DNA from: Streptomyces sp. NBC_00654
GTDB lineage: Bacteria > Actinomycetota > Actinomycetes > Streptomycetales > Streptomycetaceae
Length of the DNA stretch: 64,000 bases
Direction of reading: 5' to 3'
NCBI RefSeq assembly: GCF_026341775.1
Contig: NZ_JAPEOB010000001.1
Coordinates: 992,001-1,056,000 of the forward strand
Positions within the stretch are counted from its first letter, which is position 1, and each line of letters begins with the position of its first letter. A model generated the notes under the pieces. The model was not told where the DNA came from, ran no database searches, and saw nothing but the letters and a program-made list of their open reading frames with translations. The translations under genes were made by a program, and so were the position numbers. This document shows positions 34,567 to 42,278 of this stretch, one piece after another.

Positions 34567-36087
34567 TCAGACCGTTCGCGGCGCCGCTTCCGCCGAAGGG
34601 TGGTCCGCCGAAGGGTGGTCCGCCGAAGGGTGGTCCGCCGAAGGGTGGTCCGCCGCGAGGTGGTCCTCCGTGGCGTCGGGGTCCGTCAGCCGGTTCAGCC
34701 GGGCCGGTACGTCGAAGCCGACCAGGAGCGCCACGATCACCGTGCCCGCGAACGTCAGTACCGCCAGCGCCTGCCCCAGGTCCATCCCCGAGGCCAGATG
34801 CGCGCCGAGGACCGGGGCGACGGCTCCGCCCAGTGCCCCCACGTTGTACGTGAAGCCGAGTGCCGCGCCCCTGCTCTCCGGCGGGAAGTGGCCGCCGATG
34901 TAGCGCGGCAGCAGACCGGAGATGCCGAAGCCGGTGGCCTGGAGCACGAAGAGCAGGATGCCGAGCAGCAGCAGGTTGTCCCGTACGGCGAAGACCGGGA
35001 ACACGAAGGCGAGGGAGGCCACGAGCGTCAGCGCGTACGCCTTCCCTGCGCCGATCCGGTCACCGAGGAATCCCGCCGCCCAGCAGCCGGCCATGGTGCC
35101 GAATCCCGCGAAGTAGAGGACATCGGTGACCTGGTCGGTGGTGTAGCCCAGGTCGTCCTTGAGGTACGTGGGCAGCAGCGCCTGGATCGGCCAGGAGTAC
35201 AGGAACGCGAAGAACAGCGTCGTGATCATCGACACGTACAGCAGCCACCCGCGTCTGCCGCCCAGCTGGACCGCGAAGGCGGCGAGCGCGAGCCCGGCGG
35301 TCACGGAGAGCACGGGCACCAGCCCCGTGCCGCCCGGGGTGAAGATCAGGAAGAGTGAGGCGCTCGCGGCGACACCGAGGACCGTGTTGAGCGTGGCCCG
35401 GCCGCGTGTCGCGAAGAGCGGCCGGAACGGGTTGGGCCTGGCACCCTTCGCCCCGACCGACTCCGCCCACTCCGCCGCCTCCGGCAGTGCCCGCCGCATC
35501 CACAGCGCGACGGCGATGGGCAGCAGGCCCAGATAGAACATCCAGCGCCAGCCGAGCGAGGGCACCACCCACTCGTAGACCTGCGCCGCGAGCACCGACC
35601 CCACGGAGAAGCCCGAGATCAGGAAGCCGCTGGCCCGGCTGCGAACCCTGGCGGGCCAGCTTTCCATGACGTACGTGGCGCTGGCGCTGTACTCCCCGGC
35701 CATCCCCATGCCGATGGCGAGCCGGGCGGCGAAGAGGCTGTGGTAGTTCCAGGCGAACCCGCAGGCGAAGGTGCCGAGCGAGTAGAGCAGGATGCTCAGC
35801 ACCATGGAGAGCTTGCGGCCGTACCGGTCGCCGAGGGCGCCGAGCACCGCGCCGCCCAGCCAGCGGGTGATGAACGCGCCGGAGACCAGGCCGGCCGCCT
35901 GCACCGTACTCAGCCCGAACTCGTCGCTGATCTCGGTCAGTACGAGGGTGATCAGCACGAAGTCGAAACCGTCGAGGACGTAGCCGATCCAGGCGGCGAA
36001 GAAGGACTTCCACTGGGTGCGGCTCACCTCGCGGTACCAGGGGAGCGTGGGGAGCGCCGGGGAAGTCGGCGGTGTCGGGGTCTGCAC
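34567..36087 (-). CDS. MFS transporter, sialic-acid (NanT-like) type
   Basis: 506 residues with MFS signatures D-G-F-D-F-V-L-I and G-A-L-G-D-R-Y-G-R-K in the first loop and an extended central region with extra helices, as in NanT symporters. The context (NanE, ROK kinase and lyase upstream on the same strand) supports N-acetylneuraminate uptake. GTG 36087 follows GGAG; the frame extends upstream without support. The C-terminal tail contains a four-fold D-H-P-S-A repeat caused by a 15-bp tandem repeat. The gene is open although several neighbours are broken, so transport might persist without full catabolism. Confidence 0.82.
   Translation of the reverse strand: MQTPTPPTSPALPTLPWYREVSRTQWKSFFAAWIGYVLDGFDFVLITLVLTEISDEFGLSTVQAAGLVSGAFITRWLGGAVLGALGDRYGRKLSMVLSILLYSLGTFACGFAWNYHSLFAARLAIGMGMAGEYSASATYVMESWPARVRSRASGFLISGFSVGSVLAAQVYEWVVPSLGWRWMFYLGLLPIAVALWMRRALPEAAEWAESVGAKGARPNPFRPLFATRGRATLNTVLGVAASASLFLIFTPGGTGLVPVLSVTAGLALAAFAVQLGGRRGWLLYVSMITTLFFAFLYSWPIQALLPTYLKDDLGYTTDQVTDVLYFAGFGTMAGCWAAGFLGDRIGAGKAYALTLVASLAFVFPVFAVRDNLLLLGILLFVLQATGFGISGLLPRYIGGHFPPESRGAALGFTYNVGALGGAVAPVLGAHLASGMDLGQALAVLTFAGTVIVALLVGFDVPARLNRLTDPDATEDHLAADHPSADHPSADHPSADHPSAEAAPRTV
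34591..34665. repeat. 15-bp tandem repeat inside the NanT-like gene 3' end
   Basis: Four exact and one variant copy of CGCCGAAGGGTGGTC. It is in frame (15 bp) and encodes D-H-P-S-A units in the C-terminal tail, so copy changes do not break the gene. Confidence 0.85.
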
Positions 36088-36108
36088 GATGACTCCAGGA
36101 TGCGGGAG

Positions 36109-36130
36109 GGCCGTTCGCCTGTGAACGGCC
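36109..36130 (-). terminator. Hairpin between nanE and the transporter
   Basis: GGCCGTTC pairs exactly with GAACGGCC around a 6-base loop in the 95-bp gap. It may attenuate transcription into the transporter gene or act as a weak terminator. Confidence 0.35.
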
Positions 36131-36182
36131 GTCCCACGTGTGGGGCGGGCCGGGGCCGGGCCGGGGCCGGGCCGGGGGTGGG

Positions 36183-37019
36183 TCAGGGGCGGAGGCCCGC
36201 CACGAAGCGGGCGGTCAGCGCGGTCGGCGCGGTGATGGCGGTGCCCACGACGACACTGTGGGCGCCGCGGGTCAGGGCCTCGGCGGCTTCCTCCGGGGTG
36301 CTGATACGGCCTTCGGCGACGACGGGCACCTCGATCGCGGCGGCGAGCGCGGCCACCAGGTCCAGGTCGGGGCCGGTCTGCCTCGGGGGGCCGGGAACGT
36401 AGCCCGAGAGCGTCGTGGAGACGAAGTCCGCCCCCTGGGCGGCCGCGGTGATGCCCTCGGCCAGGGTGGAGACATCGGCCATGACCAGGGCCCCGGCAGC
36501 GTGGACGGCCGCGACCAGTTCGGCGAAGGCCGATCCGTCGGGGCGCGGCCGGTCGGTGGCGTCGGCGGCGACCACCGCGGCACCGGCCTCCACCATCGCG
36601 AGCGCGTGGCGGACGGTCGGCGTGATGTAGACGCCGGTGTCGCCGTCCTTCCACAGACCGATGACCGGGAGGCCGACGGCCGCCACGATCGCGGCGACGA
36701 CCTCCGGCTCATTGGCACGGATCGCCGATCCCCCACCGGCGACGGTCGCCCGTGCCAGCCGCACCAGCGTGGCGGTCTCCCGCATCGGATCGCCGGGCGG
36801 TGCCTGGCAGGACACGATCAGCCTGCCCCGGAGCGCGTCGGCCAGCCGGGCGGCGGGAGAAGCGGCGGAGGAAGGGGCAGGGGAAGGGGCGGCGGGCGAG
36901 ACCGTGGCGGAGGCGGGGGCGGAGACCGTGGCGGAGGCGGAGGCGGAGGAGGTGTCGTCGGCCGCGGAGGCGTAGGCGGCCTACCCGCCGGCTGCCGGTC
37001 GTTCGTGCGGCGTGCTCAT
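36183..37019 (-). pseudogene. nanE: N-acetylmannosamine-6-phosphate epimerase (NanE), nonsense codon
   Basis: The conserved TIM-barrel epimerase is recognisable: L-R-G-R-L-I-V-S-C-Q, G-L-W-K-D-G with the catalytic Lys, A-D-A-T-D-R-P-R-P, T-T-L-S-G-Y and V-V-A-E-G-R. Translation would start at ATG 37019, which overlaps the kinase stop (ATGA) and has GGAG upstream. However, codon 13 is TAG, followed in the same frame by an Ala/Ser/Pro-rich linker and the intact enzyme core. Only re-initiation (for example at GTG 36815, which would cut the first strand) could make protein. NanE converts ManNAc-6-P to GlcNAc-6-P in sialic-acid catabolism. Confidence 0.75.
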
Positions 37020-37995
37020 CGGAGGGCTCCCGGGGGGTGGAGGGGAAGTGTGGTGGTGAGAGCGGCGGCGCCGAGCACAGCCGCGTCGTGGCCGAACAGC
37101 GGGGCCGCCGGGGTCAGCCCGCGCAGCGGGGGCATCAGTTCGGCGGTGAAGGCGGCGGCCAGGGCGTCGCCGTACAGCGGGCCGATCCGGGGGACGCCGC
37201 CGCCGACGACGACCCGGTCCGGGCCGAGCGCGTTGGCGAGCCCGCCGAGCACCTGGCCGACAGCGGCGGCGCCGGTGGTGATCGCGCGTACGGCGTCGGC
37301 GTCACCCCGCGCGGCCCTGGCGGCGACGGTCTCCAGCCGGTCCACGGACGTACCGGCGAGCCGCTCGTAGCGGGCGGTGATGCCGGGTCCCGAGGCGATG
37401 ACCTCCAGATGCCCGGTGGAACCGCAGGTGCAGGGCAGTCCGGCCGCCTCCGGACTCGGCAGGTGGCCGAGGTGCCCGGCCATCCCGGAGGCGCCGTGGA
37501 GCATCCGCCCGTCGACGGCGACGGCGCCGCCCACTCCCGTACCGACGGCCGCGAACAGCAGCGATCAGTGCTCCCCGTCCAGCGCGGCGAGTTCGGGTCC
37601 GGCCGTGGCGCGTACGTCGTTGTCGCAGGCCACCGGCAGCCCCGTACGGTCGGCGAGCCCGGCCCCCAGCGCGGTGCCCGCCCAGCCGCGGATGGAGTCG
37701 GTGGCGCTGGTGACCATGCCGGTACGGGGGTCGACGACCCCGGCCGCGGCGATTCCGAGCGCCGTGGCCGACCCGTCCGGGTCCACGCTCGCGACGGCCG
37801 CCGCCAGCGCGTCGAGCACGGCGGCGGAACCGTCCCGGGCCGGGGTGGGGCGGGTGTGCCGGGCCAGTACGGTGCCGTCGCGTCCGAGGAGCGCGGCGGC
37901 GATCTTCGTACCGCCGAGATCGAGGCCGATCACGGCGGTGCCGGTGCCGTGCCGACGCGGGCGGAGGCGGAGGCGGGCAGGGTTCCGGTGCTCAT
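37016..37995 (-). pseudogene. ROK-family kinase (NanK-like), disrupted
   Basis: Two in-frame pieces of one ROK sugar kinase are separated by TGA at 37565-37567. The first carries the phosphate loop V-I-G-L-D-L-G-G-T-K and C-D-N-D-V-R-A. The second carries A-V-G-T-G-V-G-G-A, G-H-L-G-H and the zinc-type C-T-C-G-S-T-G-H-L-E. The likely original codon was CGA (Arg), one C-to-T change from TGA. The ATG at 37995 overlaps the lyase stop (ATGA) but is out of frame with the kinase, so the 5' end has probably also shifted. NanK phosphorylates ManNAc; the gene is very likely inactive. Confidence 0.75.
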
Positions 37996-38951
37996 CGGAC
38001 CTGCGGCAGGCCTGCGGCGCGCAGCCGGCGCGCGACCAGGACGACCGACTCGGCGGACAGCTGGATCTGCGGGAACGCGGTGTCGCCGCACTCGATGACG
38101 CCGAGCAGCCGCAGCGCGGCCTTGAACGAACCGAGCGCGGAGGAGCTGCGGCCCATGTCGGCCTCCGGGCCCACATCGACCATGGCGAACAGCTCGACGA
38201 GCCGCTCCTGTTCCTTCGCGGCCAGCGCCCAGTCGCCGGCCCGCGCCGCCTCGTACAGCCGTACATAGCCGGCCGGGTCCACATTGCCGATTCCCGGTAC
38301 GACTCCGTCGGCCCCGGCCAGCAGGGCCGCGTCCACGGTGAGTTCGGACCCGGTCAGCACGCTGAACCGGGGTGCCGGGCCCTCCTCGCGGCCGCCCCGC
38401 CCGCCCAGTTCGACGATCAGCCGGCGCAGCCCGCCCTCGTCCCCGCTGCTGTCCTTCAGCCCCGCGAGCGTGCCGTCCTCGGCCAGTTCGCGCACGAGCG
38501 CGCCGGAGAGCTTGGAGTGCACGGCGACCGGGATGTCGTACGCGAACAGCGGCAGGTCGACCGTGGCGCGCAGCCGCCGGAAGTGCCCGGCGATCTCCTT
38601 GCCGTGGGTGCGGGTGTAGAACGGCGCGGTCGCCACGAGCGCGTCCGCGCCCAGGCTCTCGGCGGACTTCGCGTGTGCGGTGACCCGTGCGGTCGTGGTG
38701 TCGATGACCCCCGCCAGCACCGGAACCCGGCCGTCGGCCACATTGACCACGGTCTCCAGCACCGTGGCGCGCTGCTCGTCGGTGAGGTAGGCGACCTCGC
38801 TCGTCGAACCGAGGGCGAACAGTCCGTGCACGCCCCCGTCGATCAGGTGCTCCACGAGCCGTCCGAGGGACGCGGTGTCGATTTCCCCGCGGGAGTCGAG
38901 CGGAGTGCAGACCGGCGGGACGATGCCGCGCAACGGTGCGGTCAGAGACAT
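37992..38951 (-). CDS. DapA-family aldolase, probable N-acetylneuraminate lyase
   Basis: 319-residue TIM-barrel of the DHDPS/NAL family, intact. It has G-L-F-A-L-G-S-T-S-E (the G-x-x-G-E-type pyruvate-binding segment, with Ser before Glu), Y-T-R-T-H where the catalytic Tyr lies, and G-L-K-D-S-S-G-D with the Schiff-base Lys. Context rather than motifs points to N-acetylneuraminate lyase: it heads an operon with a kinase, NanE and a NanT-like transporter, and a sialidase relic lies nearby. ATG 38951 has GGAG nine bases upstream. The gene is divergent from the GntR regulator at 39105. Confidence 0.78.
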   Translation of the reverse strand: MSLTAPLRGIVPPVCTPLDSRGEIDTASLGRLVEHLIDGGVHGLFALGSTSEVAYLTDEQRATVLETVVNVADGRVPVLAGVIDTTTARVTAHAKSAESLGADALVATAPFYTRTHGKEIAGHFRRLRATVDLPLFAYDIPVAVHSKLSGALVRELAEDGTLAGLKDSSGDEGGLRRLIVELGGRGGREEGPAPRFSVLTGSELTVDAALLAGADGVVPGIGNVDPAGYVRLYEAARAGDWALAAKEQERLVELFAMVDVGPEADMGRSSSALGSFKAALRLLGVIECGDTAFPQIQLSAESVVLVARRLRAAGLPQVR

Positions 38952-39020
38952 GGTGAGGGACTCCAGCTTGGTCGATGCACCGGTCCGTGGCGCCGGGGCG
39001 GCCGTCGGACCGAGACACAA

Positions 39021-39033
39021 GACGTAAGATGTC
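39021..39033. promoter_or_regulatory. Operator shared by the two GntR regulators (copy 1)
   Basis: GACGTAAGATGTC (its complement GACATCTTACGTC) lies between the divergent lyase operon and the GntR gene. The complement matches the site at 41619-41631 in 12 of 13 positions, with similar flanking bases. An FCD-type GntR dimer is the expected ligand. Confidence 0.65.
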
Positions 39034-39104
39034 CTATGTCCGGCTTACCTTAAACAGATGCTCCTGCGACCGGTCAAGGGGCAATCGCACCTCAGGAGTA
39101 CGTT

Positions 39105-39812
39105 GTGGCCCGCCCCACCACGGCCAAGCACATCGAGCGTCGGATCAAGGAGCTGATCCTGGAGCGCAGGCTCGCCCCCGGCGACGCGCTGCCCACCGAG
39201 AGCGAGTTGATGGACCTCTTCGAGGTCGGCCGGGTCTCGGTGCGCGAGGCTCTCAAGTCGCTCCAGGCCATGAATGTGGTCGAGATCCGGCGCGGCTTCG
39301 GCACCTTCGTCGGCTCGCTCTCCCTGGAGCCGTTCGTCGAGGGGCTCGCCTTCCGCGCCGCCGTCCGGTACCGGCAGGGGCAGCCCGGTCTGCTGGAACT
39401 GATGAAGGTGCGGGAGGCACTTGAGGCGGGGCTGGTCGGTGCGGTCACCGCAGGTATCCCCGATGAGGACCTCGACGTGCTGCGCGGCCTGGTCGCCGAG
39501 ATGGAGACCGAGGCCCTCAGCGGCCGGGTGGCGCGTTCCACCGACCGCGCCTTCCACCTCGCGCTCTACGCGTCGCTGGACAACCACCTGCTCAGCGAGG
39601 TGCTCGACGCGTTCTGGGCGGCCATGGACCGGGTGCGCGAAGACCTCGACGACAGCCACCAGGACCCCGCCGTCACCTGTGCCCAGCACCGGGAGATCGT
39701 CGAGGCGGTCGCGGCGGCAGACGGTGAACGCGCCGTACGGGCCATGCGCACCCACTTCGACGGCATCCGCACCCGCCTGGAACCGGCCGGTCCGCAGACT
39801 GCCGGACGCTGA
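39105..39812 (+). CDS. GntR/FadR (FCD)-family regulator of the sialic-acid operon
   Basis: 235-residue repressor-like protein. The winged helix at residues 5-70 has L-A-P-G-D-A-L-P-T-E-S-E-L and V-S-V-R-E-A-L-K-S-L. The FCD effector domain has metal-type R-E-A-L-E, D-R-A-F-H and H-R-E-I-V-E-A-V segments. It is divergent from the lyase-kinase-NanE-transporter operon and probably controls it through the 39021-39033 site (inference). GTG 39105 has AGGAG seven bases upstream. The stop codon lies within the first unit of a 30-bp tandem repeat. Confidence 0.85.
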   Translation: MARPTTAKHIERRIKELILERRLAPGDALPTESELMDLFEVGRVSVREALKSLQAMNVVEIRRGFGTFVGSLSLEPFVEGLAFRAAVRYRQGQPGLLELMKVREALEAGLVGAVTAGIPDEDLDVLRGLVAEMETEALSGRVARSTDRAFHLALYASLDNHLLSEVLDAFWAAMDRVREDLDDSHQDPAVTCAQHREIVEAVAAADGERAVRAMRTHFDGIRTRLEPAGPQTAGR

Positions 39813-39950
39813 CCGGGCGTTCCGTGAGCCGCCGGAATCCGACGGGCGTTCCGTGAGCCGCCGGACGCTGACCGGGCGTTGCGCGAGCCGCCGGACGCTG
39901 ACCGGGCGTTGCGCGAGCCGCCGGACGCTGACCGGGCGTTGCGCGAGCCG
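39802..39950. repeat. 30-bp tandem repeat, five copies
   Basis: Units begin GCCGGACGCTGACCGGGCGT and end in GAGCC. Copies 3-5 are identical, copies 1-2 carry substitutions, and copy 2 is one base short. The array starts inside the last codons of the GntR gene and fills the gap towards the sialidase relic. Confidence 0.85.
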
Positions 39951-40068
39951 CCGGAGTCCGACCGGTCAGAGCCCGCGGGCAGCCGGACTCGAACCCGTCG
40001 AGTCCGGCTGCCCGGCCCGCCCCTGCCGCCCCGGGGTGAAGGTGACCGCCCTCCCGGGGCGCGGCGCC

Positions 40069-40790
40069 CTACGGGGTGACGGTCACTGTCGCGCTGCCCG
40101 AGGCCTGCTTGCCGTTCGCCCGGTACGTCGCGGTGAGCTTGACGCCGCCCGACGCGCCCGCCGCGACGGTGACGGGAACCTTGATGTTGGCGCCCTGGCC
40201 CGGGTTGAGCGCCGGGATGGCGGCCCGGCTCGTCGTCCAGCCGCCGGGCACCGTGAGATCGATGGTGCCCGCGTCGCGGCGTACGTCCATCCGGTTGACC
40301 ACCCGGACGACCACTTCCGCGCCGCTGCCCGCCTTCAGGGTGGCGGGCGGGGTGATGGTGATGTCGGCACAGGTGCCGCCGAGCCACTTCAGGTCGAACG
40401 ACGAGTAGGTGATGTGCTGGTAGTCGGCGCGCTCGTAGAGCAGTCCGACGCGTCCGCCGGGCAGCTGATCCTGCCGTCGGAGAGCTCGACGGTCTTGTTC
40501 TCGTCGCCGCCGGGCCCGACCAGGTTGCCCATTCTCCAAGTCTCGCCGTGGTCGTCGCTGTAGGCGCTGACCGCGTAGTTGGCACCGTTGTTCCGGATGG
40601 CGTACTGCTGGAGCAGCCGGCCCTCGTACGCGCCCGCGCGGAGCTGGATGCGCTCGCCGACGGACGCGAACATGCCTGCCCAGGCAGGGTACTTGTTCTG
40701 CTGGGTGATACGGCGGTGGGTCCACGTCACACCGTCGTCGTCCGAGTAGCTGTATCCGTCAAGGGTTCCGGCAGAGGCTGCCGGGCCGGC
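40069..40790 (-). pseudogene. Sialidase fragment with internal deletion
   Basis: Two frames together give a partial exo-alpha-sialidase. The upstream piece (about 40475-40790) has Asp-box sequences S-D-D-D-G-V-T-W and S-D-D-H-G-E-T-W and T-V-E-L-S-D-G-R. The downstream piece (40069-40475) begins L-P-G-G-R-V-G-L-L-Y-E and ends in an NEW3-like beta domain. The central catalytic part and the N-terminal half with signal peptide are absent. The join at about 40463-40475 is between short similar sequences (DGRI and GGRVG), as expected for an internal deletion. It would once have released sialic acid outside the cell. Confidence 0.72.
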
Positions 40791-40819
40791 TGTGGAGTGA
40801 CTGCCGGGCCGGCAGCGGG

Positions 40820-41551
40820 TCAGCTCTGGTGGTCCTCGCGGGCGCGGGCCTCGGAGATCCGGCACCTGACCGGGGCGTAGTGCTCGCTCAGCGAGGTGAT
40901 GAACGCGGGAATGTCCCCGGCCCGTGCCGCGTCCACGATGTTCTGATGGGCGGCGACCGTCGCCGTCTCGTCGGCGTGCGTGAATCCGTTCAGGTGCGGC
41001 GCGACGATCGCGTACACGTCCCAGAAGGCCATCGAGAGCTGGCCGATCAGATTGTTGCCGAGCGGCGCGACGAGCAGCGCGTGGAAGGCCCGGTCGGCCT
41101 CCACGAAGCCGGTCCCGTCCCGGGCGTCGGTCTCACGCATGGTGGCGACCAGGCCGTCCAGCGCGTCGAGCTGCTCCGGGGCGAGCAGGGACACGATCCG
41201 GTCGGCCATCCCGCGCTCGAAGAGTTCGCGTACGTCGACGAGGTCGGCCAGGACCTGGACATCGTCGTCCGGGGAGAGCAGCCCGCGAAAGGTCAGGCTC
41301 TCCACCAGCGCGGACAGGCTCAGCCTGCCGACGTAGGTGCCGTGTCCGTGGCGCACCTCGACGATGTCCAGGGCGTTGAGGATCTTGACCGCCTCGCGGA
41401 CGCTGGAGCGGCTGGCGCCGAGCGCCTCGCACAGGGCGGGCTCGGTGGGCAGCGAGTCTCCGGGGCGCAGCTTCTCCTCAAGGATGTAGCGCTTGATGCC
41501 GTCGACGACTTCCTGCCGGAGCAGCTGTCTGCCGGGCCTCGTACCGGACAT
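40820..41551 (-). CDS. GntR/FadR (FCD)-family regulator of the ABC/lyase operon
   Basis: 243 residues. The HTH has L-R-P-G-D-S-L-P-T-E-P-A-L and S-S-V-R-E-A-V-K-I-L, and the FCD domain has V-R-E-L-F-E-R-G, D-R-A-F-H-A-L and H-Q-N-I-V-D-A. ATG 41551 follows GGGGAG with seven bases between; the frame extends upstream to 41635 without support. It is divergent from a degenerate ABC-transporter/lyase operon, with the 41619-41631 operator between. It looks like a paralogue of the 39105 regulator and probably binds the same sequence. Confidence 0.85.
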   Translation of the reverse strand: MSGTRPGRQLLRQEVVDGIKRYILEEKLRPGDSLPTEPALCEALGASRSSVREAVKILNALDIVEVRHGHGTYVGRLSLSALVESLTFRGLLSPDDDVQVLADLVDVRELFERGMADRIVSLLAPEQLDALDGLVATMRETDARDGTGFVEADRAFHALLVAPLGNNLIGQLSMAFWDVYAIVAPHLNGFTHADETATVAAHQNIVDAARAGDIPAFITSLSEHYAPVRCRISEARAREDHQS

Positions 41552-41618
41552 ATGTGAACTCCCCACCTCTTGACCCCTCTCGATTGTCAAGCTACGTTCC
41601 AACGCTATCAAGGCATCA

Positions 41619-41631
41619 GACATCTGACGTC
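41619..41631. promoter_or_regulatory. Operator shared by the two GntR regulators (copy 2)
   Basis: GACATCTGACGTC upstream of the second GntR gene and the divergent ABC operon. It matches the complement of 39021-39033 with one mismatch and sits at the same divergent-promoter position. Confidence 0.65.
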
Positions 41632-41721
41632 TCATGCTTCTTCAGCTGGAAATGATCCCCGCGATCGTGTCTCGGCTCCGTGTTCCGCCCTCCGTCCCAC
41701 CTTCACCTTCCTGGAGGACCC

Positions 41722-42278
41722 GTGCCCGAGCTGAGATCAGCCGGTGTGGAGCGCCGCACCTCGTGCTGATCGCCATGGCGCTGTCCCGCAGCCCGCGTCT
41801 GCTGATCGCGGACGAGCCGACCACCGCCCTCGACGTCACCGTCCAGGCCCAGGTCGTGGAACTCCTCGTCCGGCTGCGCGAGGAACTCGGCTTCGCCATG
41901 GTCCTGGTCTCCCACGACCTGGCCCTGGTCGGTGATCTCTCGCACCGGGTCGCGGTGATGTACGCGGGCCGCCTCGCCGAGATCGGCGCCACCCGCTCCG
42001 TACTCACCGACCCCACCCACCACTACAGCCGCGGCCTCCTCGGCTCGGTCGTCTCCCTGGAGGCGGGCGCCGAACGGCTGCACCAGATCCGCGGGGTCGT
42101 CCCGGCGCCCCAGGGCTTCGGCGAGGGCTGCCGGTTCGCCTCGCGCTGCGGCGAGGCCACCGAACTGTGCCGCACCGCCACCCCGGAACTCACCGCACGC
42201 GGCAGTGCGGACGACCACGGCTTCGCCTGCCACCACCCGGCGACGTCCGCCGCACAGCTGGAAGGGAGCGCCCTGTGA
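41722..42278 (+). pseudogene. Deletion fusion: start of operon gene joined to the 3' half of a peptide-type ABC ATPase
   Basis: A GTG with GGAGG upstream begins V-P-E-L-R-S-A-G-V-E-R-R-T-S and stops after 15 codons; the E-R-R-T looks like the head of a Tat-exported binding protein (inference). At about 41760 another frame runs straight into V-L-I-A-M-A-L-S-R-S-P-R-L-L-I-A-D-E-P-T-T-A-L-D, the Walker B of a DppD-like ATPase, continuing to a normal C-terminus with the Cys-rich C-R-F-A-S-R-C. Walker A and the LSGGQ signature are missing. A deletion has removed the binding protein, permeases and half of this ATPase. Confidence 0.72.

Noticed and set aside
36138..37370. Plus-strand frame antisense to nanE and the kinase
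   Set aside because: Gly/Arg-rich shadow frame; the minus strand carries recognisable enzyme motifs.
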